Positions 1 to 8,678 of a stretch of 64,000 nucleotides of DNA are shown here, piece after piece. This DNA is from Acinetobacter baumannii (GTDB lineage Bacteria; Pseudomonadota; Gammaproteobacteria; Pseudomonadales; Moraxellaceae). Under the pieces are notes generated by a model. That model was not told the DNA's origin and searched no databases. It saw nothing but the letters and a program-made list of their open reading frames with translations. The stretch spans positions 806,001 to 870,000 of the forward strand of contig NZ_CP046654.1 of assembly GCF_009759685.1 (NCBI RefSeq). Reading direction: 5' to 3'. The position numbers and the translations under genes are program-made. Positions within the stretch are counted from its first letter, which is position 1, and every line of letters starts with the position of its first letter.

Positions 1-2
1 TG

Positions 3-452
3 GCTGCAATGCGTTATGACGATTTACCTCTTAAATCGGTGATTGGTATTTTATGCTTTGCCAGCATTAGTGCCGTTGCTTTACCAATGGGCCTTGCTTA
101 CCTATTGCATATGTCTGAGCCGACTATTTTGGCTTTTGCTACACGTGCAGTAACCACCCCAATTGCTTTAAACATCGCGACCTTATTACATGCTCCAGAG
201 ACATTAGTCACTCTCATTGTGATTTTATCCGGAGTTATTGGTGCAGCATTTTCACCATTTTTACTTAAGCATATACACGATGAAAGAGCATCAGGTTTAG
301 CTCTAGGCTTAGCTGCACATGCAATTGGAACTGCCCAAGCTTGGCAACGTGGACCTGTAGCAGGTCGTTATGCGGCATTTGGTATGGCATTAAACGGTGT
401 ATTTACTGCTATTTGGCTACCAACCTTCATGTTATCTTTTGGAATACACTGA
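3..452 (+). CDS. LrgB-family membrane protein, 3' part only
   Basis: This is the C-terminal part of an LrgB/CidB-family inner-membrane protein; the frame is open to the left edge, so the true start lies outside the window. About 150 of the usual 220-240 residues are present. The family signature is clear: a TRAVTTPIAL segment, then SGVIGAAFSP and a GLALGLAAHAIGTA helix typical of LrgB. The remaining residues are almost all hydrophobic, in line with several membrane spans. LrgB works with LrgA in controlling murein hydrolase activity or in export of small metabolites such as pyruvate and glycolate; which role applies here cannot be told from sequence. Its LrgA partner would be expected just upstream. 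Confidence 0.85.
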   Translation, partial: AAMRYDDLPLKSVIGILCFASISAVALPMGLAYLLHMSEPTILAFATRAVTTPIALNIATLLHAPETLVTLIVILSGVIGAAFSPFLLKHIHDERASGLALGLAAHAIGTAQAWQRGPVAGRYAAFGMALNGVFTAIWLPTFMLSFGIH

Positions 453-536
453 TTAAAAAGTAGTTTAAATAAACATTGAACCCGTTATTAATTACAAATA
501 AGATGGACCTTTCAAATCTAAAAGGATTTTTTGATT

Positions 537-980
537 ATGGGGAAATTTTTTGTTGGAGCTTTGCTCCTAGTGGGAATAAATACAGCTACTTTTGCAGCTG
601 ATATTACAGGTCTTTGGCAAACGATTGATGATAAAACAGGTACACCTAAAGCACATGTAGAAATACGGAAAGAGGCAAATGGTACTTATGCAGGTAAAAT
701 CGTAAAAATTACACCGCGCCCAGGTTATACGCCAAAAGAAATTTGTGATAACTGTCCTGCGCCTTATACCAATAAGCCTATTTTAGGCTTAGATATCGCA
801 ACCGGGCTCAAGCAAACTGATAATTCAACCTATACAGGTGGAAAAATTCTAGACCCAAATACGGGTAAAGTTTACGGATTAAAAGCAAAACTCAGTGCAA
901 ATGGTAAACGTCTACACATGCGCGGTTACCTTGGGGTATCTGCTTTAGGTCGTAATCAGATCTGGATTCGCCTAGAATAA
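537..980 (+). CDS. DUF2147 family secreted protein
   Basis: A 147-residue protein with a Sec signal peptide (MGKFFVGALLLVGINTATFAA, cleavage likely after residue 21), so it is probably periplasmic. The body begins DITGLWQTIDDKTG and contains an ICDNCP cysteine pair and a closing GRNQIWIRL strand, the usual pattern of the DUF2147 beta-barrel-like family. The function of this family is not known. An in-frame TTG lies six bases upstream, but ATG 537 is preferred because AAGGA at 522-526 is then correctly spaced. It stands alone after the LrgB gene and converges on apaH, sharing the terminator that follows. Confidence 0.8.
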   Translation: MGKFFVGALLLVGINTATFAADITGLWQTIDDKTGTPKAHVEIRKEANGTYAGKIVKITPRPGYTPKEICDNCPAPYTNKPILGLDIATGLKQTDNSTYTGGKILDPNTGKVYGLKAKLSANGKRLHMRGYLGVSALGRNQIWIRLE

Positions 981-991
981 ATATCTTAAAA

Positions 992-1022
992 ATAAAAAAG
1001 CCGTTTCAGCGGCTTTTTTTTA
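992..1022. terminator. Bidirectional terminator between DUF2147 gene and apaH
   Basis: A-tract, GCCG stem, six-base loop, CGGC and a run of T; the A/T runs extend the stem and provide a U-tract in both directions. It sits directly between two converging genes. Confidence 0.8.
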
Positions 1023-1862
1023 TTACATAACAGGATTGCTCACAGAAAAAGCTTGTTGATCTTCAAGACGATAAGCAATTAAGTTTTTACCCCATACACA
1101 ACCACCATCAACATTTTGGATGTGCTCACTAATAGTTCTACCCTCTAGAGCAGCCCAATGTCCAAAAAATATTTGATGGGTTTGTGCAGCCTTACTTGGA
1201 AATTCAAACCACGGTAAATAACCTTCTGGCATTGGTGCATCTAAAGTATCTTTAAAACTAAACTCCAAAGCCCCTTCTGCATTAGTTAAACGCATACGAG
1301 TTAAGTAATTGGTAATACAACGTAAACGTTCATTACCTGTCAAATCATCTGTCCAAAGATCGGGTTTTGAACCATACATTTCAGCTAAAAATGCATCTAG
1401 CACAGATAAATCATCATGCGCCAATACAGCCTCAACTTCTTTTGCCAATGCAGCAGTTTTTTGTGCATCCCAAATACAAGGTACACCTGCGTGCGTCAGT
1501 ATTGTTTGCTCATTTGGAAATAAACATAACGGCTGTTTACGTAACCAATCGATAAGATCATCACCATCCACGGCGTCAATAACATCCCGCGTGCGATCTT
1601 TTTCTTTAATTTCCTTAAGACCGCGAGCACCGGCAATCAGGGTTAAATCATGATTACCTAATACAGTAGCAGCAGCCCCTCGATCAGCTAGTTTTTTAAT
1701 AAAACGTAGAGCACCTACAGAGTTTTCACCACGTGCAACCAAGTCACCAGCAAACCAGATAAAATCTTGATCAGGGTCAAAACGTATTTCTTTTAATAGC
1801 GCTTTAAGTGCCTCAAAACAACCTTGCACATCTCCAATTACATAGTTATAGCGCTTAGTCAT
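1023..1862 (-). CDS. apaH: Symmetrical diadenosine tetraphosphatase ApaH
   Basis: ApaH hydrolyses Ap4A symmetrically to two ADP and also removes Np4 caps from RNA; it is a cytosolic metallophosphoesterase. The 279-residue length is normal. Metal-binding motifs are all visible: GDVQG (residues 10-14), GDLVARG (39-45), GNHD (69-72) and a later histidine in TILTHAG. Its ATG directly abuts the rsmA stop codon, so the two are almost certainly translationally coupled in a pdxA-rsmA-apaH operon. In E. coli an apaG gene lies between these two; here there is no room for it. Confidence 0.95.
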   Translation of the reverse strand: MTKRYNYVIGDVQGCFEALKALLKEIRFDPDQDFIWFAGDLVARGENSVGALRFIKKLADRGAAATVLGNHDLTLIAGARGLKEIKEKDRTRDVIDAVDGDDLIDWLRKQPLCLFPNEQTILTHAGVPCIWDAQKTAALAKEVEAVLAHDDLSVLDAFLAEMYGSKPDLWTDDLTGNERLRCITNYLTRMRLTNAEGALEFSFKDTLDAPMPEGYLPWFEFPSKAAQTHQIFFGHWAALEGRTISEHIQNVDGGCVWGKNLIAYRLEDQQAFSVSNPVM

Positions 1863-2675
1863 TTATGCCACCATTTGATCTGCCAAAGCCACAAACTCTG
1901 CAAGAGTTAAAGTTTCTGGACGAGCCATTGGGTCGACTCCTGCTTTCTCGAAACCATCCTCTGCCAACATGCCTTTAAGACTGTTTCTTAGCGTTTTACG
2001 GCGCTGAGTAAAGACGTGGGCAACCAAGCGAGCTAAAGCTTTTTCATCTTTCGCCGTAATTGGTTTTTGTTCGTAAGGAACCAAGCGAAATACTGCACTT
2101 GTCACTTTTGGTGGCGGGTTAAATGCGCCTGCTGGAACTTCAAATAAAAAGGTAGGCTGACAATAATATTGGATCATGACTGATAAACGGCCATATTCTT
2201 TTGTATTCGGTTCAGCAGTAATACGTTCTACCACTTCTTTTTGCAACATGAAGTGCATGTCTTTAACTTGGCTACCAAATTCCAAGAGATGAAAAAGTAA
2301 TGGTGTAGAAATGTTATAAGGCAAATTGCCGACAACGCGTAATGGACGCCCATCTTTTACAAGCTGACTAAAATCATATTTTAATGCATCAGCTTCTACG
2401 ATAGTTAAACGTTCTGGATGTGGCACGCGTTCAGGTAAGCCAGCAGCTAAATCACGGTCTAATTCAACTACAGTTAATGCATCACATTCTCCAATTAGAG
2501 GAGAAGTTAAAGCAGCTAAACCTGGACCAATTTCGACGATATTATCACCCGTACGCGGATTGACTGAGCGTACAATTTTGGCAATGACTCGTTGATCATG
2601 TAAGAAGTTTTGACCAAAACGTTTACGAGCTTTATGCCCTTCATCTTTCGGGTTTAGGGCATTAATTTGATACAT
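1863..2675 (-). CDS. rsmA: 16S rRNA A1518/A1519 dimethyltransferase RsmA (KsgA)
   Basis: This enzyme transfers four methyl groups from S-adenosylmethionine to two adjacent adenosines near the 3' end of 16S rRNA and acts as a late checkpoint of 30S assembly. The 270 residues show the expected Rossmann methyltransferase motifs: FGQNFLHD near residue 20, the SAM loop EIGPGLAAL (48-56), the acidic ELD motif, and the catalytic NLPYNIS (117-123). It lies 23 bases after pdxA and touches apaH, the classical arrangement. Loss of this gene in other bacteria gives kasugamycin resistance; nothing in this copy looks damaged. Confidence 0.97.
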   Translation of the reverse strand: MYQINALNPKDEGHKARKRFGQNFLHDQRVIAKIVRSVNPRTGDNIVEIGPGLAALTSPLIGECDALTVVELDRDLAAGLPERVPHPERLTIVEADALKYDFSQLVKDGRPLRVVGNLPYNISTPLLFHLLEFGSQVKDMHFMLQKEVVERITAEPNTKEYGRLSVMIQYYCQPTFLFEVPAGAFNPPPKVTSAVFRLVPYEQKPITAKDEKALARLVAHVFTQRRKTLRNSLKGMLAEDGFEKAGVDPMARPETLTLAEFVALADQMVA

Positions 2676-2698
2676 AGAACATTTCCAACATGAAAAAT

Positions 2699-3682
2699 TT
2701 AACTCGCTGCCAAAGATAAAGCTAAATCGACAGCGACATTTAAACTTGAGCTTTTTGCCAATCCTGTCCCAGCTAAAGACAGAGCAGTACCATGATCGAC
2801 CGAAGTCCGAATAAATGGTAAGCCCAATGTGATATTGATTGCTTCACCAAAACCCTGTGATTTTAACACAGGTAAGCCTTGATCATGGTACATCGCAAGA
2901 ACAGCGTCAGCATTTTTAAGATGTTCGGGCGTAAATAAAGTATCAGCTGGCAAACTTAAACTTAATTTAACTCCCTGTGATCGGTAGCTTTCAAGTACCG
3001 GATTGATCGTATCAATCTCTTCACGTCCCAAATAACCATCTTCGCCTGCATGAGGATTTAACCCACATACTAAGACTCGAGGATCATTAATTTTAAACTT
3101 GGTTTTTAAGTCGTGAAGTAAAATATCAATCACTTGATGCAAGCGTTCTTTGGTAATTGCATCCGCGACATCTTTTAATGGTAAATGAGTGGTCGCCAGA
3201 GCCACCCGCAACGTTTTCGTTGCCAGCATCATAACAACACGCTCTACGCCTGCAAATTCTTGATAATATTCAGTATGTCCACTAAATAAAATCCCTGCAT
3301 CATTAATCACCGACTTTTGAACAGGAGCAGTGGTTACACCGACGCTCTTACCAGACATAGCATAATCAGCTGAGCGACGTAATTGCTCTAATACATAAGC
3401 GGCATTAGCAGCATTAAGCTGTCCATCAACGACTATAGTTTCTAGGGGTACATGTTCTATATAAAGCTCGCCTTGCAAAGACGATTCAGCTTGTCCGCTA
3501 TACTCTAAAAATTTAATGTCTAGACCAAGCTTTTGAGCGCGTTGTTGTACTAGATTTCGATCAGCCAAAACCACAACAGGACGTTCATCAACCCGTTTTG
3601 CCAGACTTAAACAAATATCTGGACCAATACCGGCAGGTTCACCGGAAGTGACATATAAAGGCAGCACAATCACCCCCGACAC
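2699..3682 (-). CDS. pdxA: 4-hydroxythreonine-4-phosphate dehydrogenase PdxA
   Basis: PdxA oxidises 4-phosphohydroxy-L-threonine in the DXP-dependent pathway to pyridoxal phosphate. The 327-residue protein opens with VTSGEPAGIGPD, the family's N-terminal signature, and carries the divalent-metal ligands in ILFSGHTE, MYHDQGLPVLK and SVDHGTALSLAGTG. It is the first gene of the pdxA-rsmA-apaH operon and diverges from rplM across about 170 bases. The start gives MSGVIVLPLYVTSG; translation from a slightly internal codon cannot be excluded because no strong Shine-Dalgarno is seen. Confidence 0.95.
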   Translation of the reverse strand: MSGVIVLPLYVTSGEPAGIGPDICLSLAKRVDERPVVVLADRNLVQQRAQKLGLDIKFLEYSGQAESSLQGELYIEHVPLETIVVDGQLNAANAAYVLEQLRRSADYAMSGKSVGVTTAPVQKSVINDAGILFSGHTEYYQEFAGVERVVMMLATKTLRVALATTHLPLKDVADAITKERLHQVIDILLHDLKTKFKINDPRVLVCGLNPHAGEDGYLGREEIDTINPVLESYRSQGVKLSLSLPADTLFTPEHLKNADAVLAMYHDQGLPVLKSQGFGEAINITLGLPFIRTSVDHGTALSLAGTGLAKSSSLNVAVDLALSLAAS

Positions 3683-3764
3683 ATCTCTAAAATTTGAATT
3701 ATTTTAACATATCCTACATTCATCGGATTAGGGATAAAATTATGTAGCTTATATGGGATTTTTC

Positions 3765-3793
3765 TTGTGATTGACAACAAACTCGTTTAGAAT
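3765..3793 (+). promoter_or_regulatory. Probable promoter of rplM-rpsI
   Basis: A -35 box TTGTGA (3765-3770) and a -10 box TAGAAT (3788-3793) are separated by 17 bases. An overlapping TTGACA at 3771 is better as a hexamer but is too close (11 bases) to the -10. The start would fall near 3800, leaving a leader of about 55 bases. Confidence 0.6.
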
Positions 3794-3807
3794 CTCGTCT
3801 CCTTTTT

Positions 3808-3831
3808 GTTTGAGCGATGTCTAGCTCAAAC
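3808..3831 (+). promoter_or_regulatory. Hairpin in the rplM leader
   Basis: A perfect 8-bp stem (GTTTGAGC / GCTCAAAC) with an 8-base loop lies between the predicted transcription start and the rplM start codon. In E. coli the rplM leader is the target for L13 autoregulation; a similar role here is an inference. Confidence 0.45.
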
Positions 3832-3854
3832 CAACTATAATAGGTAGTGTTTGA

Positions 3855-4283
3855 ATGAAAACTCTCAGCGCAAAGCCTGCTGAAGTACAACACGATTGGT
3901 TCGTTGTTGATGCTACAGGTAAAACTCTTGGTCGTTTAGCGACTGAAATTGCACGTCGTTTACGCGGTAAGCACAAAACTTCTTATACTCCTCACGTTGA
4001 CGCTGGTGACTACATCATCGTTATCAATGCTGAACAAGTTCAAGTGACTGGTAACAAAGCGCTTGACAAGAAATACTATCGCCACACTGAATTCCCAGGC
4101 GGTTTAAAAGAAACTAATTTCGAAAAATTAGTTGCTCACAAACCTGAAGAAATCTTTGAACGTGCTGTTAAAGGCATGTTGCCAAAAGGTCCTCTTGGTT
4201 ATGCAATGATCAAGAAGATGAAAGTGTACGCTGGTAGCGAGCATCCACACGCTGCTCAACAGCCACAAGTTTTGGACATCTAA
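3855..4283 (+). CDS. rplM: 50S ribosomal protein L13
   Basis: L13 is an early assembly protein of the large ribosomal subunit that binds 23S rRNA. The 142-residue length is exactly typical. Conserved stretches include [16 protein letters not shown] (residues 15-30), ARRLRGKHK and the GMLPKGPLG loop near residue 127. It begins the rplM-rpsI operon, with rpsI starting 12 bases after its stop. The coding sequence uses the favoured codons expected of a highly expressed gene. Confidence 0.99.
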   Translation: MKTLSAKPAEVQHDWFVVDATGKTLGRLATEIARRLRGKHKTSYTPHVDAGDYIIVINAEQVQVTGNKALDKKYYRHTEFPGGLKETNFEKLVAHKPEEIFERAVKGMLPKGPLGYAMIKKMKVYAGSEHPHAAQQPQVLDI

Positions 4284-4295
4284 GGGATACAGCAC

Positions 4296-4682
4296 ATGGC
4301 TACTAATTATGGTACAGGTCGCCGTAAGACCGCAACTGCACGTGTTTTCTTGTCAGCTGGTACAGGTAAACTCGTTATTAACAACCGTACTTTAGAGCAA
4401 TATTTCGGTCGTGAAACTGCTCGTATGGTTGTTCGTCAACCTTTAGAGCTTTTAGAAGCTACTGAAAAATATGACCTTTACATCACTGTTAAAGGTGGTG
4501 GTATCGGTGGTCAAGCTGGTGCGATCCGTCACGGTATTACTCGTGCACTTATCGCTGCTGACGAAACTTTAAAACCTGTTCTTCGTCAAGCTGGTTTCGT
4601 TACTCGTGATGCTCGTGAAGTTGAACGTAAGAAACTTGGTTTACGTAAAGCTCGTAAACGTCCTCAATTCTCTAAACGTTAA
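4296..4682 (+). CDS. rpsI: 30S ribosomal protein S9
   Basis: S9 sits in the head of the small subunit and its basic C-terminal tail reaches the P-site tRNA. The 128-residue protein shows [15 protein letters not shown] at the start, the [15 protein letters not shown] loop in the middle and the tail [12 protein letters not shown], whose last SKR is the universally conserved end of bacterial S9. It is the second gene of the operon and is followed at once by a strong terminator. Confidence 0.99.
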
Positions 4683-4701
4683 TTCGTTTACCGAATCGGA
4701 C

Positions 4702-4731
4702 AAAAAGCCTTGGTTTTTCCAAGGCTTTTTT
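4702..4731 (+). terminator. Terminator of rplM-rpsI
   Basis: A 12-bp stem (AAAAAGCCTTGG with its complement) encloses a T5 loop and ends in a T6 run, about 20 bases after the rpsI stop. Confidence 0.9.
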
Positions 4732-4852
4732 ATTGCATATTCATTTTGTAGATGAGTGAAACAGATAAATATATGAAACTCTATCTTTGTCACCGTGATT
4801 TCCACGCATATTTTTAGTATTCTAACCGATTCACACAACCATACCTTGTGAT

Positions 4853-5506
4853 ATGTCGGTCGAAAACACCTCAATTCAGGGAATTACCCTTTACAGCCAT
4901 GCTGATGATTTCCGTTCACACTGGATCCGTTTTTTATTGGCAGAAAAACAAATTAAATATCAATTAATCGTGACTGATCACGAAGATGAAGATCTGGCAA
5001 GCCTAAATCCTTATAATCAATTGCCAATGCTGGTTGAGCAAAATCTTAAATTATTTTCAGCACCTATCATTGCTGAGTATCTCGATGATCGATATCGTCA
5101 GAATAAACTATATGCCGATGCCCCTATGGCACGTGCAGAGCAACGCCAATATATTTGGCGTCTTGAAAATGATTGGTTTAAGTTGGCCGATCATATGCTT
5201 AGACATGCAGATACGTTAAATGTAGAACAAAAACAAAAAGCACAAAAAGAATTGCGTGATACCTTAATATCACTTACCCCTTTATTTCAGCATTTCCCTT
5301 ATTTTATGTCCGAAAATTTTTCAATCCTGGACTGTATGCTTGCTCCAATTTTTGTGAGACTTAATAGCATGGGAATTGATTTACCAAAGCAGCAGTGTCG
5401 ACCTATATTTTTGTATTGTAAACGTATCTTTAGCCGCCCTTCTTTTGTTAAATCAATGACGCCCCAAGAGAAAACCCGTTACAATGAACTATTAAATATG
5501 GAATAG
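4853..5506 (+). CDS. sspA: Stringent starvation protein A, GST-fold RNA polymerase-associated
   Basis: SspA has a glutathione S-transferase fold without GST activity and binds RNA polymerase, adjusting transcription in stationary phase and acid stress. The 217 residues begin with a thioredoxin-like domain (ITLYSHADDFRSHWIRFLLAEK, then the cis-proline segment NQLPMLVEQNLKLF) followed by a helical domain. The Pro-His-Pro pocket seen in other SspA proteins is not obvious, so partner specificity may differ. Its position after rpsI and directly before sspB (6-base gap) matches the gammaproteobacterial arrangement and strengthens the call. Confidence 0.88.
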   Translation: MSVENTSIQGITLYSHADDFRSHWIRFLLAEKQIKYQLIVTDHEDEDLASLNPYNQLPMLVEQNLKLFSAPIIAEYLDDRYRQNKLYADAPMARAEQRQYIWRLENDWFKLADHMLRHADTLNVEQKQKAQKELRDTLISLTPLFQHFPYFMSENFSILDCMLAPIFVRLNSMGIDLPKQQCRPIFLYCKRIFSRPSFVKSMTPQEKTRYNELLNME

Positions 5507-5512
5507 TGTGAT

Positions 5513-5941
5513 ATGTCTGAGCAAACTATTGAATTAACCCCTACACGTCCTTATCTTGCTCGTGCAATCTATGAATGGATTTGTGACAATCAACTCACAC
5601 CTTATTTACTCGTTGATGCAACACAACCTCACACTGATGTACCACAACAGTTTGTGAAAGATGGACAAATTGTTTTAAACATTGTGCCTCATGCGGTACA
5701 TCAACTACTCATTAGCAATGATGCGATTACATTTTCAGCACGTTTTGGCGGCGTTTCCAAAGATATTTACGTACCTATTCAAGCAGTTTTAGGTATTTAT
5801 GCACGTGAAAATGGACAAGGTTTATTCTTTGACCCTGAAGAATATGCCAATGTAGCGCCTGTAGAAGATAAGTTAGACTCAGAAACACAAGAAACATCTG
5901 AACCAACCAAGAAAAAGCCAACATTAAGAATTTTAGATTAA
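5513..5941 (+). CDS. sspB: ClpXP protease specificity-enhancing factor SspB
   Basis: SspB delivers ssrA-tagged, stalled-ribosome products to ClpXP. The 142-residue protein has the family layout: a folded substrate-binding domain (RPYLARAIYEWICDNQLTPYLLVDA at the start, a central HAVHQLLISNDAITFSARFGG) followed by a long acidic linker and a conserved C-terminal ClpX-binding tail, here KKPTLRILD. The start ATG lies just after the sspA stop, so the two are co-transcribed and probably coupled. Confidence 0.95.
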   Translation: MSEQTIELTPTRPYLARAIYEWICDNQLTPYLLVDATQPHTDVPQQFVKDGQIVLNIVPHAVHQLLISNDAITFSARFGGVSKDIYVPIQAVLGIYARENGQGLFFDPEEYANVAPVEDKLDSETQETSEPTKKKPTLRILD

Positions 5942-5958
5942 TTTTAGAGGAATAAAGT

Positions 5959-6615
5959 ATGGCATTTGATTTAGTCCAATACTTTGCTGAGCAAATAAAA
6001 ATTCAAAAGCCTCAGCTTTTAAATCAATATCCAGCCAATGAGAAAAATAAGCTGATTGACGAAGTGAATATATTGACGCTTGGTAAATTAATCAGCTTAT
6101 GGCGTCAGGACGACAATAAAATTTATCATGAAATCAAAACTGCCGATCCATTGTATATTCAAGAAGTTGCACGTCATCTAACTACGTCAAAACACAATAA
6201 GTCAGTTTTAAAAAATTCTGAACTTGAGCAAAGTATTTCTGAGATTCTGGCATTACAGTTAACAGAACTTAATCAACTTGATGAGACTGGTGGTTTCGGC
6301 CAAAGTGGTTTAAAAGAGCTCATTTTAGGGCAAGTTGAACATTTATCTGGCCAAGCTGAAGATTGGGTTTGGTCAACAAACCATCTAACAGAGCTCATTG
6401 GTTCTAAACCTGTTGAACAAGAAGAGCTATCATTGGATGCAACAATGAAGGAGTTCAACCAAATGGTTCACCAAGCCCAACCACATCATGAAGATTTACA
6501 TGTTGAAGAGCAACCTATCGAAACTTTTATTCCTGGATGGTCAAAAGTTATCGCTCCTCTTGTTGCTTTAGCTATTTTAGGCTATCTCTATTGTATGTAT
6601 ACACAGCTTGTATAA
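5959..6615 (+). CDS. Unknown protein with C-terminal membrane anchor, downstream of sspB
   Basis: A 218-residue protein of unknown function with a good Shine-Dalgarno (GAGGAATAAAGT before ATG). Most of it is soluble, helical and rich in Glu and Gln; the last 25 residues form one hydrophobic span (VIAPLVALAILGYLYCMYTQLV), so it looks tail-anchored with its bulk in the cytoplasm. No known domain was recognised. It begins 17 bases after sspB and ends at a strong terminator, so it forms the third gene of an sspA-sspB transcript. A link to proteolysis is only suggested by position. Confidence 0.7.
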   Translation: MAFDLVQYFAEQIKIQKPQLLNQYPANEKNKLIDEVNILTLGKLISLWRQDDNKIYHEIKTADPLYIQEVARHLTTSKHNKSVLKNSELEQSISEILALQLTELNQLDETGGFGQSGLKELILGQVEHLSGQAEDWVWSTNHLTELIGSKPVEQEELSLDATMKEFNQMVHQAQPHHEDLHVEEQPIETFIPGWSKVIAPLVALAILGYLYCMYTQLV

Positions 6616-6632
6616 TTTTGTTTTTTATAATT

Positions 6633-6657
6633 AAAGGGAACGTATGTTCCCTTTTTT
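6633..6657 (+). terminator. Terminator of the sspAB transcript
   Basis: A 9-bp stem (AAAGGGAAC / GTTCCCTTT) with a GTAT loop ends in T6. The other strand has only a broken T-run, so it may also act weakly on the atu operon ending from the right. Confidence 0.85.
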
Positions 6658-6719
6658 GATTTAAATAATCATCTTCTATAGATCAATAGTGATTACTAGT
6701 AACCACAATTGCTTTTCTC

Positions 6720-8660
6720 TTAAATTTGGATACTAAACAGCATTTGCCGTTTTTTCACTTGTTGACCTTGCTGACCTAAAATTTCATCGACTACACCATC
6801 CACATCAGATTTAATCTGTTGCTGAATTTTCATGGCTTCAAGAATCAATAATGTTTGGCCCTTTACTACTTGATCGCCTTCATTGACTAGGATATTCACT
6901 ACAGCCCCATCCATCGGTGCTCGAATTTTGCCATCTCCCGCTACATCGGTAGCTTCTGGTGCAGCGTAAGTCATATTGCGTATCAAAACATTGCCATTAT
7001 CTCGATCTAGATAAAGCTGATCATCATCCAATACATATTGAACACGGCGAAGTACACCATCAATTAAGTAAACTAGCTGTTCTGGCGTTTTCTCAAGCAC
7101 ATCAATACAAACTACTTGATCACAGAACTTTACCGTGAATGTGTTATTTACAGATGAAAGCTGCAATTGAATTTGCTGATCGGCAGTTTGTAATTTTAAC
7201 GGTAATGGCACACCAAGCCCAGTTTGCCACACTGCAGTACCTTTACTTTGGCTAAATAGTGCTGCAGCAATCGCTAAGGTTTCTAAAGATAAAACTTGAT
7301 AGTGTAAGCTCGGATCATTTTTGAAATGCTGTTGGATGAATGCAGTATTGGTATCCCCTGCGACAACAACTGGATGGCGCAGTAAATTGACCAAGAACTG
7401 TTTATTACTATTCACTCCAAGTAAAACACTATCATCGACTGCACGAGCCAGTAAGCGAATCGCATCCTCACGGGTTTTCCCATAGGCAATCACCTTTGCT
7501 ACCATCGGATCGTAAAATGGACTGACTTCATCAGTTGCTAACATGCCATGATCAATTCGCACATTTGGCAAGGTTGCAGGCTTCCAACGTAAAATTTTTC
7601 CTGTTTGTGGTAAAAAGTCCTGACGTGGGTCTTCTGCATACAAACGTACTTCGATCGCATGTCCATTTAAGGTCAATTCCTGTTGCTTTAAAGGTAACTG
7701 CTCACCATTCGCCACACGTAACTGCCATTCAACTAAATCCAACCCTGTAATAAGCTCAGTGACAGAATGCTCCACTTGCAAACGGGTATTCATCTCCAGA
7801 AAGTAAAATGCACCCGATGCATCTAGCAAAAACTCAACTGTACCTGCCCCGACATAAGCACATGCTTTTGCCGCTGCTACAGCTGCCTCACCCATTTGCT
7901 GACGTAGTTCAGGCGTCATCACCGGACAGGGAGATTCTTCAACTACTTTTTGATGACGGCGCTGAATCGAACAATCACGTTCAAATAGATAGACATAATT
8001 GCCGTGTGTATCGCCAAAAACCTGAATTTCGACATGGCGTGGAGCAATGACTGCTTTTTCTAAAATGAGCTCGCCAGAACCAAAAGCATTTTCAGCTTCT
8101 GAACGTGCGGTTTGTAATGCCTCAAACAACTCGGATGCTTGCTGTACCAAACGCATGCCACGACCGCCACCACCCGCAGAAGCTTTGACCATAATTGGAA
8201 AGCCAATCTGCTCAGCTTGAGTTGCTAAATATTCGAGATCTTGTCGGTCACCTTCATACCCCGGCACACAAGGGACGCCCGCCTCAATCATGGCGATTTT
8301 TGAAAGGCGTTTACTGCCCATTAACTCAATTGCAGAAGCGGTAGGCCCAATAAAGGTAATCTGATTATCGATACATGCCTGAGCAAAATCAGTATTTTCT
8401 GACAAAAAACCATAGCCGGGGTGAACTGCATCCGCCCCTGTTTTTTTGCAAGCTTCAATAATTTTAGCGATGGAGAGATAAGACTCCGATACTTTTGAAG
8501 CACCAATATAAACAGCTTCATCAGCCTCTTGCACATGGCGAGCATTACGGTCTGCATCGGAATAAACTGCGACGGTTTGGTAACCCATTGCCTTGGCTGT
8601 TTGCATCACGCGAACTGCAATTTCACCACGATTGGCAACCAGTATTTTTGAAAATTTCAT
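6720..8660 (-). CDS. atuF: Geranyl-CoA carboxylase biotin-carrying alpha subunit AtuF
   Basis: The alpha subunit carboxylates its own biotin with ATP and bicarbonate and passes the carboxyl group to geranyl-CoA through AtuC. The 646 residues hold a biotin carboxylase N-domain (ILVANRGEIAVRVMQTAKAMG), an ATP-grasp domain (KASAGGGGRGMR, EMNTRLQVEHSVTE) and a C-terminal biotinyl domain with the lysine in EAMKI at residue 611. The similar LiuD subunit acts on methylcrotonyl-CoA; assignment to AtuF rests on the neighbouring atuA, atuB and atuE genes. It is the last gene of the operon, 18 bases after atuE, with AAGGA upstream of the ATG. Confidence 0.88.
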   Translation of the reverse strand: MKFSKILVANRGEIAVRVMQTAKAMGYQTVAVYSDADRNARHVQEADEAVYIGASKVSESYLSIAKIIEACKKTGADAVHPGYGFLSENTDFAQACIDNQITFIGPTASAIELMGSKRLSKIAMIEAGVPCVPGYEGDRQDLEYLATQAEQIGFPIMVKASAGGGGRGMRLVQQASELFEALQTARSEAENAFGSGELILEKAVIAPRHVEIQVFGDTHGNYVYLFERDCSIQRRHQKVVEESPCPVMTPELRQQMGEAAVAAAKACAYVGAGTVEFLLDASGAFYFLEMNTRLQVEHSVTELITGLDLVEWQLRVANGEQLPLKQQELTLNGHAIEVRLYAEDPRQDFLPQTGKILRWKPATLPNVRIDHGMLATDEVSPFYDPMVAKVIAYGKTREDAIRLLARAVDDSVLLGVNSNKQFLVNLLRHPVVVAGDTNTAFIQQHFKNDPSLHYQVLSLETLAIAAALFSQSKGTAVWQTGLGVPLPLKLQTADQQIQLQLSSVNNTFTVKFCDQVVCIDVLEKTPEQLVYLIDGVLRRVQYVLDDDQLYLDRDNGNVLIRNMTYAAPEATDVAGDGKIRAPMDGAVVNILVNEGDQVVKGQTLLILEAMKIQQQIKSDVDGVVDEILGQQGQQVKKRQMLFSIQI

Positions 8661-8678
8661 TATTTTTATCCTTATCTC

